Positions 35,040 through 44,741 of a stretch of DNA of 64,000 nt are shown piece after piece. The stretch spans positions 17,931,912 to 17,995,911 of the forward strand of contig OZ023188.1 in the NCBI GenBank assembly GCA_963995505.1, given 5' to 3'. Position 1 is the first letter of the stretch. Each line of letters opens with the position of its first letter. The notes below the pieces were generated by a model. It was not told where the DNA came from, made no database searches, and saw only the letters and a list, made by a program, of their open reading frames with translations. Source of the stretch: Hypericum androsaemum (Eukaryota; Streptophyta; Magnoliopsida; Malpighiales; Hypericaceae). The position numbers and the translations under genes are program-made.

Positions 35040-35870
35040 ATTGTTAAAAAGAATCAGCCAATTAGAGGATGGTAATCGATTGGATACACCGTCTACTAGT
35101 TATGCTATGACTGCCTGCATATGCAAGAGAATATCGTGGTAGATGCCCTGGCATGAACCACATGCTCACAAATATTAAGAAAGGATCTCCGTCTCGGAAT
35201 ATGGAAAGCGATTGGCAGAGTTGTCTACATTGAGCTAGATAGAAGTAGCAAATTGGAAACAGCTCTCAGAAAAGGAAACCAAGGTACCAATTCACTCCAG
35301 AAAGCAAAACCAAAATCACAGGGGCATCAATTGTCGCCTAACTCAGAGAGGAACCAAAAAGCTAACGGATTTCACGTCAAAGAATGACCTTGTAACGGAG
35401 CTCACCGGGCCAGGAAGCAGCAAACACTCAATTGAACCCCTTCTTTGTATCAGCTGCAGTGAGTCACACCTAGACATAGAAGTCATGATTGATCATTAGC
35501 TAGAGAATCAAAATCAATCAGAAGTCTTATGGACAATAAGAGTATTCCACGAAACGAGCCTCAAAACCCGAACTTAAAATACACATTGGATTCGTACACA
35601 TCCAAACACAACATAAAAGAGATGCAAACTTTATCAACACCTATGGCTTGCACAACCTCTAACCTAATAGACAGTGGACAAAAACAGAACCCAAATGGTA
35701 CTAACCATACTTTCTCCCAACGGCAGAGTTTCCTCCACCGGCTTCGACAATTGCAATAGGGTCCCACCTGCGTCTAGCAACAACGCGTCGTAAGCTCGTT
35801 AAAAAGACTTCCCACCTCCTAAAACACGCAACAAACTTTACCAATCCTTAGTGAGGAAAAGGAGGTACTA
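35040..35870. other. Spacer, nothing recognised
   Basis: Flanks the HAD relic. I looked for its first exon on the minus strand and did not find it. Confidence 0.4.
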
Positions 35871-35884
35871 AGAACAACCCAATT

Positions 35885-35984
35885 TACCAAAGGGGCATGG
35901 CCTAATAGCACTAGGTGTAATAGGAATTGACGGATGTTCGCGTTTGAATTCCTAAAGGGTGTAACTCGTGTAAACTTATAAAAA
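35885..35984 (+). mobile_element. SINE-like insertion with 14-bp target duplications
   Basis: AGAACAACCCAATT occurs at 35871-35884 and 35985-35998, flanking 100 bp. The insert has a tRNA-like 5' part (GGCATGGCCTAATAGC), a B-box-like GTTCGCGTTTGAATTCC and a short A-rich 3' end. Its sequence differs from the SINEs at 12519 and 21436, so it is a second family. Confidence 0.72.
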
Positions 35985-35999
35985 AGAACAACCCAATTG

Positions 36000-36822
36000 C
36001 CAGCTAATGCAAAACCACTTGATGAGTTGATGTCAAATGCAAACATAAAAGAGAAAGCTTCAAGCTTTATTGATAAAAAAGGGAAGGAGAAGGCACCAGA
36101 GTAAATGGGCATGGAAGAAGACGAAGAAGTGGCTTTGAAGCTTGAAATTGGGAGTCTTTAGAGCTCTGTATAGAGTGTTTCCATTGCAGCACTTCACCAG
36201 GCACGCTTCCATGAGTTCAATGTCATAGGCGATCTAATCTCAGTGCAGCAGCTCGGACAGGTAAAACAATCGATCAAAATTTGATGGCGCCATCGGCCTC
36301 TCGGATCAGGCAGCAGCTGTCCGAGGACGGACTTGTGTGTGACACACAGGAATGCTCAATTGATCTCTTTCCTGCAGAAGATATGAGCATTTTATGTGCC
36401 ACGTTCTTCTTCTTTAGGCCACTGCTCCTGCAGAAAAAGTACAGTATCCATATTGCAGACTGCGACAATCACAAACATGAATGCAAGAAGATTCAGTCCA
36501 AACATATGTGCTGCATCTGGTCCTACACTCTCCATTTCTAGTTTTCATCAGATGGTATGGTTATCATGGCAAAGATCGCGCGTTTTGGCACATTGATGAT
36601 ACTATGTTAACCAGGTTAAGAATTGAGACTACAATCTAATGGGGGGAAATTACCAGTAATACTTGGAGACAGCATGTCAATCAACCTTCAAGCAATTCAC
36701 TAGGATGATGCCTTGCTTAAGAGGAGCATAACTATAAGGATATGTAATATCATGAGCCTATAAGAAAAACAACGCACAAGGAAGCAGGTGTTACAAGTGA
36801 TTATCACCTACCATGCAAGGAA
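36000..36822. other. Unidentified region, possible eroded coding fragment on the minus strand
   Basis: Between about 36400 and 36540 the minus strand has a hydrophobic run (HMFGLNLLAFMFVIVAV) that could be a membrane segment of a lost gene. I cannot assign a family. Nothing else is supported. Confidence 0.25.
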
Positions 36823-37856
36823 TTACTTCAAAGCGTCCTTGATCGAGGCTCGGATGGAGGTGATGGCACAGTCCTATGTCGGTAGAGCTTTGTTAGTGCT
36901 CTACGTTCACAATCCTACAAGCATAACAGAGCTTACATGATTATCAATTCTACATGTTGAGAAGCAGATCTTTGCGGCATGATACATAAACCTTGAACAT
37001 ATTAAGGTAGAATGGTCGATCTATCTGGGTTTAGTTCCCTAAGCTTCAAGTAGGTATATGCAAAACTGCGTCGATCCCGAGAAGTAAATCGATCAACTTC
37101 GTTGAACCAGAGACAAGAAAACAAGTTTGACGTCGGTGTACAAGCCCGAACTATAAAAGAACCTTCAGGCACATCTGCAGGCATATAGGACCAGTTAAGC
37201 CTCATTTTCAGCAAAGACATAAGAGAAGAGCAGTAAGTTCAACAGATGGAAAGATCTGAAGGCCACAACAACTTGGAAGAGGTAGATTCGGGTGTGATGG
37301 ATCAAACTTGACGAGGCCGTCACCCTGATACAAATTAATCTATTCATCGATTGCAGTATGATTGTACTTATTCAGACACTTATTTTGAAGCAGCTCCTTC
37401 CAGACACAGTGGCCATCATAATGGTTTGAAATAGCACTCTCTGACCCAGTTCTCCAAAGAAAGTGCTCAAGTATCAACATTGGATCAGTATTAAGCCGCA
37501 TCTTACTATCAAGCCAAATTGAGTACCTGAAAGTCAGAATCGTAAAGGTGGAAGACCAATTAGAATCATTTCTGTCAGCATCAAAACAGACAAAGAACTT
37601 GACTTCCTGCTACAACCAACTGCTAAATTTTGTGTTATAATTACCGAGTGGAAGGGAACAGGCGATGTGATAAAAGTTTTGACACTTTTCCAGTTCTTCG
37701 CATATCTTCGTAGGGCAAGTTCCTGACAACAACCATTCTCGACAAACCTACATATCCTTTGTCATCTGGGATGTGTCCTTCGGAAGAAAGTACGGGTAGT
37801 GTCTGCTCGTCCACAAACATCACAAAACAGACATTTCTTTTGGAAAATTCACTGAT
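36823..37856 (-). pseudogene. DUF616 / TOD1-MUCI70-like hexosyltransferase-type gene, 3' four exons, disrupted
   Basis: Four minus-strand exons: 37856-37645 (FVMFVDEQTLPVL, RMVVVRNLPYEDMRRTGK, LLSHRLFPSTR), 37526-37273 (YSIWLDSKMRLNTDPMLILE, HFLWRTGSESAISNHYDG), 37174-36992 (VPEGSFIVRACTPTSNLFSC, LWFNEVDRFTSRD) and 36914-36823 (DCERRALTKLYRHR to TAA). These are the conserved core and end of the plant DUF616 family (Golgi or plasma-membrane proteins, including TOD1 and the MUCI70 glycosyltransferase). Exon 2 has TAG at 37342-37340 where the family has Gln (ID-E-Q). Exon 3 has a frameshift before PFYLNMFK. The 5' half is missing: a repeat starting at 37974 lies where the next exon should be. 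Confidence 0.85.
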
Positions 37857-37973
37857 CTGAAATCAAAAGGTCACATGGCATCACTGGCATGAACAACAGC
37901 AATCAAGCATTCAAGGACAAGTGCAATTTGATCTAGAGAAATTCAACGCTGGGTTACTCATCATGTCACGACC

Positions 37974-40640
37974 CAAATCGGTGGTCGGTGACCGGCACTA
38001 GACTTCAACTCCTTCAATCATAAAAAAATCTAGCCAGCCTCAAATATATTTAAAATTTATAATAATTATCTTTTAAACATAAAATTTAAAATCTAATGAT
38101 CTTTAGTTTCATATTCCAAGTTTACAAAATATAAGATAAGCTTTTTCTTTGACTACAGAGCTTCTAGATCAATGCAAAAAATACAAACTGGAGACCTCTA
38201 GACCAGTCCCGGAGAATCAAGCGGACTTAGTACGATCAGAGTAGATCTCCGAACAAATACAACTCGTATTCGAGTTCCTGCAAAACTGGTGAGAGGGGGG
38301 ATGAGTGTTTTGGAACACTCAGTAAACAAATAAGATATGCATCGCAATTTATTTAGCTACTCAATGCACAATATACCTAAAACATGCATATAACTAACAT
38401 GGCAAATAAATTATGCGAAGATGTACATTATTCAAAAGTCATACTTACCAGATGACCAAATATAGCATATAATCACAAAGTCACAGAAACATGAGCAAAC
38501 TACGCAATTTGACATATGATACATAATTTCAATATCATATAGCAAAACTGACGAACATTCGGCAAGATCTAGATAGTGTCACTCCAACCCCGACACGAGG
38601 ATACCATATCGCAAAGGCACCATCATCAACCAACCTCCTCGGCCAAATAGTTCTGCCCGCCGGAAGGCAACCATATCATATCAGACCAACCTCATCGGCC
38701 AAATAGTTCTGCCCGCCGTAGGCAACCATATCATATCAGACCAATCTCATCGGCCAAATAGTTCTGCCCGCCGTAGGCAACCATATCATATAGCGAAACT
38801 ATCTATATTATATAGTTATTCGTATCACACAAATTCATAGGCTCCAAACGAAACAAATAGGTCTAATGAACAAACCAACATCTCCAGTGCCCACTCGAGG
38901 CCAAATTAGACAAACACTTACAAATCATAATGTCACATCATAATGCTCATATGAAAAATGAACAATATGCACTAACAATACCATATTCAAATCATAACAA
39001 ATAAATAGAGTGCGCCAAATAAAGCACGAGTCACATATTATTTGTTTACCGATTTTGGCTCGATGACCATTTGAATTGACCATCCTCTTTCCAATATACA
39101 AATTCCGTCATTTGGAATTCAATAATCTTTCTCAAATATTCCTCAAATATTTTTTCAAGACCTATGACATTTAAATCATTTTGCAAATTCAATTGAACTG
39201 TAAATCATTAAATTTCTAACTCAATATTTCTACCTTAAAATTGTCCATAAGATTATTTGATTATCTTCTTCATGTCTTCTTCTTGTCTTCTTTTACGTTA
39301 ATTCTTCTACATATTCTTTTTTTTATTTAGAGTGTTCTTCCGAAAACAAGAAGTCATTAGTATTTGTAACTTTATAACCATTTAAGCATATCTACGGTTG
39401 CTATTTAATTGAAAATTAATTCCGATAACAAAAAAAATGCATAATAGTCATCTTCACGAACAAATTTACCTTAGTCAACTAGTCCTCTCTCTTTTTTTTA
39501 ATCACCTTTACATTTCTAATTTTCTTAACCGATTAAACATATCCATAGTTTCTGTTTAATGCAAATTACTTTCGACCAAAGGATTTCTTCCACTTGATGT
39601 TCATACATACGAAAAAACATACCTACTTCTCAACGTTTATTATCTTCTTCCCAATTAAGTATCTTCTTCTAATATATTAGTTTGAGCTGTCATTAATTAT
39701 AATTTCTAGTTTTACCATTCATGAACCTTCTCCTACTTAATTTATCATTTGTTCCACGGACTTTAAATATGAAAAGCGATTAAGTCCTTCCAAATATCCT
39801 TAACTCACTCACATATCAACTACTAACCGAATTCGTCTTATTATAATACCAAAATAATAAACAGTCCAACTTGATTTACTTACCTACGCTTTCTATTTTT
39901 CCCTTTCTCGGTCCTTTATCCCTCAGTTTTCTTCTTCTTCTTCTTCTCTAGTTTATTTCGTTTCTCCTTATTATCGTTGGCTTCTTTCTTTTCTCTTTTT
40001 CCTTCTATTTATATTTTTGGTCCATACTTAGGTGCAAAAGATGGAAGTGGATAATTTATATTACTGCCATTAAGTTTCCACCGCTTCTGATTTTTACTGT
40101 TTCTCTTTGCATTGTTTGGTGTTAAATATCTAGTGCTTCCACGTTTTACTCTCTTCTTTCTTACTTTTGGTTCACTTATCTTCTTCTTTATTTTCTGATT
40201 TATCTTTATCTTTTTTTTTCTTTAATTGCTTTGTTATATATATTTTCTTTTCCGTTGGAACTTATCCAAAGCAGCTCTCATCATTTCCTTTAATTTATAA
40301 TTGTGATTTTGTTTCCATAGGAATGTTAAAAGTTGCCACGTTTTTACCATATCTTTCCATCTTTCTTCTAGTTTTTTTGATAATTTCTATATTATCTTAA
40401 TTCATATTTATCTCTTTCTAGATTAATGTCACGTCCAAACTTCATATACCACCTTTATTTAATTTCTCTTTTCTTTAATGCATTATTACGTTAGTTATTT
40501 TCTAACATAGTATATTCTTATTTTATCGAATGACTTAACGTACTGGATTAAATTCAACTAAACTTAATAGATATGGTCGGATATTACGCATCATCAGAAT
40601 GTAAATCCGATTGTGGATTGTGAAATTTTCTTATAGAGCA
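37974..40640. repeat. LTR-like or non-autonomous retrotransposon repeat region
   Basis: The stretch opens with TGTCACGACCCAAATCGG, a start typical of many plant Gypsy-type or non-autonomous LTR repeats, and includes ATGAGTGTTTTGGAACACTC (38301-38320) and long AT-rich sequence. No gag or pol is present. A related start, TGTCACGTCCAAAC, occurs at about 40427. The right limit is uncertain. It separates the DUF616 relic from the GNOM relic. Confidence 0.4.
38630..38793 (+). repeat. Three tandem copies of a 55-bp unit
   Basis: Units begin near 38630, 38686 and 38741 and share GGCCAAATAGTTCTGCCCGC (at 38641, 38697, 38752) and CAACCATATCATAT. Spacing is 55-56 bp. Adjacent tandem copies without unique spacers exclude a CRISPR array. 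Confidence 0.9.
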
Positions 40641-40739
40641 CTCCCGTGATCCGGTTCCGAAGTCCGAGCCCGTGAAGCATCTGAAAGGGGTTATTAAGGT
40701 TCCTTGGCTCCCCGACGATGAAGACCATGGACAACCTCC

Positions 40740-41561
40740 CTGACAAGCTCCAACAAGCCGGCAAGAGATGTGTTCATTATAGGAACTCCAAACCTTTCTT
40801 GAGATCAGGGTTCAAATGGTCAGGCTCCATTCATCAATCGTCTTCAGAGGAAATGCCATCCAAAGCAAGGATATGCAACAGAGGGCAATTTACTATTATA
40901 CAGGAAATGCACTCTTTGACAACAAATTGGCAAGTTCTTCAAACACATTGCTGCATGTTATGTCGCAATCTAAATTGGCATACATCTCCACCATGAAACT
41001 TTTTTGCCTGCATAAATCAACCAGAGCCTCCACGGCAACTTACTGCTGCTGAAGAGAAGCACCATACTTTAGTTCATCTCCATGGACAATGCTACACACC
41101 GTTGAAAGAATAAGTGCGCTCGTAGACAAACCAAACTGCATCAAATTACGAAATAATTCATCCCGAACAAGGCTTAACAACCTTGGGTGGCGACGAATTG
41201 AAGGCCCGCCCAAATTCAATTGCCGAATTAATTAAACCCCAAGGCAAAAAGGGAACATCCTCGTCAAAAGAGTGTGTATTTGACAACATTTAGCAATTAA
41301 ACACAAAAATCGAAATATCTCCACCATACTTGGAACACCATAAGGTTCAGTCATCAGGTGCAAATCAAAAGGACGGCAAAAAGGGGAACATCCTCATCAA
41401 AAGAAAGTGTATTTGATCTAGAGCCCATTCCCGCATGCTTGACAACATTTAGCAATGAACACACACAAAAATTTATATATTTATATATATATATATATAT
41501 CTCCACCGCGTAGAGAACACCACAAGGTTCAGCCATCATGTGCAAATCAAAAGGAATGGAC
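40740..41561 (-). pseudogene. GNOM-type ARF-GEF relic (region before the Sec7 domain)
   Basis: The minus strand reads GMGSRSNTLSFDEDVPLFA, LINSAIEFG, PSIRRHPRLLSLVRDELFRN, LMQFGLSTSALILSTVCSIV, YGASLQQQ (then TAA), VAVEALVDLCRQKSFMVEMY and ANLDCDITCSNVFEELANLL. This is plant GNOM (ARF1 exchange factor of endosomal recycling) from the end of the DCB domain to the HUS box (ANLDCD), upstream of Sec7. A segment of about 30 residues between CSIV and YGAS is deleted. Beyond SKSAFPV only scattered pieces remain (KKGLEFL, THLLP). An exon-start segment (DLHMMAEPCGV / DLHLMTEPYGVPSMVEIF) is present twice in tandem. No catalytic Sec7 domain is left. Its upstream neighbour is the unrecognised six-exon gene. 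Confidence 0.88.
41255..41561 (-). repeat. Tandem duplication inside the GNOM relic
   Basis: Two copies of an approximately 150-190-bp block (41401-41561 and 41255-41400) both encode, on the minus strand, DLH(M/L)M(A/T)EP-GV and a VEI segment followed by the DEDVP region. The upstream copy has a (TA)n expansion inside it (about 41472-41500), visible as YIYIYKYI in translation. Confidence 0.8.
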
Positions 41562-41640
41562 CTGTATGAGAACAAACACAATTAACTAAACAAAAATATT
41601 GAAGAGGAACAAAATCAAGATGCGTTACAAAACAACTTAC

Positions 41641-42852
41641 CAGGGAATCTTCATGCTCCTTGCTAATTCCATATTTTAAAACTCCGCAAATGAAATGTGG
41701 AATAAACGCCGGGAACAAGATTTTCACAATGTTGAGTATCAACTCATTGTTAACCATCCCTCTGAGTTGCTGCATTAATGAAAATATACAAGTTAACCAT
41801 TAAATATAATAATATAATATCAATAAAGTTCGGGTCAATACCTGAGGTTGATCATTAACAAAATAGGCAAACAGCGCGTGAATGTAGTAGAACACCTCTA
41901 AGCCCCCTTGATGTAACAAAGGATCCTTGAGGTGCTTCTCAATTGATGAACTGAAATTCAACTGACGGACTCTCTCGGCTACCAATCGCTGTATAACACT
42001 TGTCCAAACTCTGTCGCTTTCAGGAAAGCATGTTATTGGGACAATCTCTGCAGCTCTTTTGATGATCGCCATTGTAGCGCTCCTAGCATAGCCAGAATCC
42101 TTCAATTCTGAGAAGCATGTGTTGACTTTTTCCGGACTCCACACACATGGATGGTTGAAAAGAAGCTTACTGCAAGAAACAATAATCTTGTTGAGTTAGT
42201 AACTATACTAAACAGTTTCCAAAGAAAATATATCTATGTTTATGCTTGTTGAATAAGTAACTAGTTTCCAAAAAGACACTACCATATATCACGTTGTCTA
42301 AACATATTAAGCATGTGTCGGACGTCCTCGGGCATCGATGTTCCCAACAACCCGTCAATCAGTTGTTCTACTAAATCATACCGACAAGTCTTCTCAGCAA
42401 CAGTTAGGAGATAACTGCAAACAAAATAATAATAAACGATTAATCAAAAGTGAGATACTTAGCTAATAGATATAAATTGTTTACTATATACTTGGCTAAG
42501 GGATCAAAACTTACCGAACAATAAGTCGCCCTTTCTGAGTGAGCGAAAAGCCATGTAAGCCCCCGAAGTAGTGATGGGTGACTAAATCCGCTCTCGGCAG
42601 TGAGATATGACGATCGAGCTGGATATCAATGTGAAGTTCATTAGTTGTTTTTGCTAAATACCAATTCCTACCAATATAATAAAATTACTTACCACACGTA
42701 GCGTAGGCGGATCCTGTACTCCTACCTGTGACAATCTGCACATGTGAAGTAAATTAGAATGTGGAGCATAAGGTAAATAAAAAATAGTAGACAATATATA
42801 CTTACGTCGTCTGGATGCGTGACACAAGATCTTCGTATTGGGGCTCTCCCAT
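41641..42852 (-). CDS. Unrecognised host gene, six exons in phase, 3' end unresolved
   Basis: I do not recognise this family. Exons on the minus strand are 42852-42806 (MGEPQYEDLVSRIQT), 42735-42693 (LSQVGVQDPPTLRV), 42618-42515 (LDRHISLPRADLVTHHYFGG, LTQKGRLIV), 42414-42283 (LLTVAEKTCRYDLVEQLIDG), 42169-41842 (KLLFNHPCVWSPEKVNTCF, KDSGYARSATMAIIKRAAEI) and 41769-41641 (LRGMVNNELILNIVKILFP). All splice sites are GT-AG and all phases join, giving 261 codons with no stop, so the reading is secure. The protein looks helical and soluble. After the donor at 41640 no further exon of this gene is seen; the next acceptor leads into the GNOM relic in a different phase. It may be a truncated gene or may continue further left. 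The 5' leader lies in the tandem-repeat region at 43.5-44.3 kb. Confidence 0.6.
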
Positions 42853-42859
42853 GGCTAGC

Positions 42860-43498
42860 TTCCGGCCTATCAATAGTAAGAAATTGCAAGAGCTTCAAAT
42901 ATACCATTTGGATTTAAGTTGTATAATGCAGAGGTTAACAAACTAAATACTAAATACAAGAGTGAGAATGCTAACACTAGAAGTCACAATACTAAATTAT
43001 ATTTATCAAAATTTCAATTTACAAATCTAATAGGCATTAGAACCGAACCAAATTTCCTGTTCAGAACTGAACCGAACCATTGGATCCGAAATCAGCATCT
43101 TGACACAAGTTGGCAGTCACAGTCAAAGGTTCATTCTAAACATGTGCAACAGGTTCTCAAGTGCCAATTCTTAAAAAAAACAAACATACAACGCATTAAA
43201 AACTGGTAAAAGAGAGCGTTATCAACCAAATCAAGAATACAAAGGAGCACCATCACAACTTGGACTCTTTTCAAGAGAAATACAACCAGGTTAGTGTCTC
43301 CTGTAATCAATTCGTGGCTGCAACCAGGTTAGTGTCTACGTTTTGTTTTAGAATCGAAGTCGTGCTCATGCAAGCCCAATGGTTGCCAAAAGACGAAAAC
43401 ATCAAATCCTCAACAAAGACAAACGAAAACTCCAGAAACCAACCGACATTTAATGTCTGAACTGTTTAACTTTTAGCAGCTAATCAAAACAAAGATAT
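42860..43498. other. Probable leader intron and spacer of the six-exon gene
   Basis: A plausible acceptor (ACTATTGATAG on the minus strand) lies about 14 bases before the ATG, so this stretch may be a 5'-UTR intron. No other feature seen. Confidence 0.35.
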
Positions 43499-43499
43499 G

Positions 43500-44240
43500 A
43501 ATTCTGAGCGGAGGCAGGCCGGCAGGGATCACAGATATGACGATGACAGAAGCTCTAACATGCAACCAAGGGAAGACGAATGATAGGCGTTTATTCGAAG
43601 AAAAGATGAATTCGATCGCATATATCACTATAGGCAACAGAAGCTCCAACACGCAACCAAGGGAAGACGAACGATAAGACGATCGAAAACACAAGACACA
43701 CCTCGGAGGTTGTGGACGGAGCGGAGGCAGGCCGGCAGGGGGACGATCGCAGATATGACGATGACAGAAGCTCTAGCATGCAAGGGAAGACGAATGATAG
43801 GCGTTTATTCAAAGAAAAGATGAATTCGATCGCATATATCACTATAGCTGCAACACGCAACCAAGGGAAGACGAACGATAAGAAGATCGGAAACACAAGA
43901 CTCACCTCGGAGGTTGTGGACGGAGCGGAGGCAGGGGGACGATCGCAGATATGACGATGACAGAAGCTCTAGCATGCAAGGGAAGACGAATGATAAGCGT
44001 TTATTCGAAGAAAAGATGAATTCGATCGCATATATCACTATAGGCAACTGAAGCTCCAAGACAGAAGCTCTAGCGAAGACGAATGATGAGCGTTTATTCG
44101 AAGAAAATATGAATTCGACCACATATATCACTATAGGTAACAGAAGCTTTAACACGCAACCAAGGGAAGACGAACGATAAGACGATCGGAAACACAAGAC
44201 ACACCTCACCTCGGAGGTCGTGGACGGAGCGGAGGTAGGC
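43500..44240 (-). repeat. Tandem repeats of about 205-215 bp covering the probable leader exon
   Basis: The sequence GAGCGGAGGCAGG (plus strand) recurs at about 43505, 43719, 43923 and, as GAGCGGAGGTAGG, 44227. The units share ATATGACGATGACAGAAGC, CGAATGATAGGCGTTTATTC and GATCGCATATATCACTATAG. The third unit contains an extra partial internal copy, hence its greater length. On the minus strand each unit contains CACAACCTCCGAG followed by GTGTGTC, a good exon/donor boundary, so the repeat multiplies a first exon and the start of its intron. Confidence 0.8.
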
Positions 44241-44586
44241 GTTGGATTTTGGAGTTTACGGGTTTTTTACGCGTTGGGGTTTAGTGGGTTTTTACGGCGT
44301 TGGGGTTTTGGGGTTTTGCGGATTCGACACTTTTGCGGTTAATTTAATTGTCACCTGTCGTATGCCCTCGGAAATTACAATAATAAATGCTTTTTAAGTT
44401 CCAATTTTGGGGATAGATTGCCTTACAATAGAAGAAGACTGTTTTTAATTCAACTAAATTTGTGTATTTAAAATTGATTTAGTATATATTATATATAATA
44501 AAAGTCTAATTAAAAGGCTCATAGTTATATATTATCGATGAGGACAATACCATTCTTTTTTCTAAATAGGCTGGCTTAAATAATTG

Positions 44587-44680
44587 GGCAAAATAGTCAT
44601 AGGTCCCTGTTGTTTGGATAAATTGATTAATAAGAACAGCATAGTATTGATAAGTCCCTCATATTTGTAAAATCAATTAA
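44587..44680. repeat. Solo end of a Mutator-like element
   Basis: AAAATAGTCATAGGTCCCTG followed by TTGTTTGGATAAATTGATTA matches the left end of the autonomous MULE at 48056 (GCCATAGGTCCCTGTTGTTT). No opposite end is found; the match stops at the hairpin that begins at 44679. Confidence 0.65.
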
Positions 44681-44741
44681 TGCCGGAGTGAAGATTCACA
44701 CAAAATATAAATATTTTTGTGTGAATCTTCACTCCGGCATT
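44679..44741. repeat. Perfect 27-bp inverted repeat (hairpin)
   Basis: The arm at 44679-44705 (core GCCGGAGTGAAGATTCACAC) is the exact reverse complement of the arm at about 44714-44741, separated by about 8 bases of AT-rich loop. Adjacent to the solo Mutator end. It would form a strong stem in DNA or RNA. Confidence 0.9.

Noticed and set aside
38630..38793. Regular repeats resembling a CRISPR array
   Set aside because: The 55-bp units are directly adjacent with no unique spacers, in a plant LTR-like repeat.
43473..44209. Long minus-strand open frames in the 43.5-44.2 kb repeats
   Set aside because: They come from the tandem repeat itself and have repetitive, low-complexity translations. 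No family match.
31700..44300. A Helitron spanning the gene-fragment region
   Set aside because: I could not find a convincing TC start and CTRR end with a hairpin. Kept only as a hypothesis in the findings.
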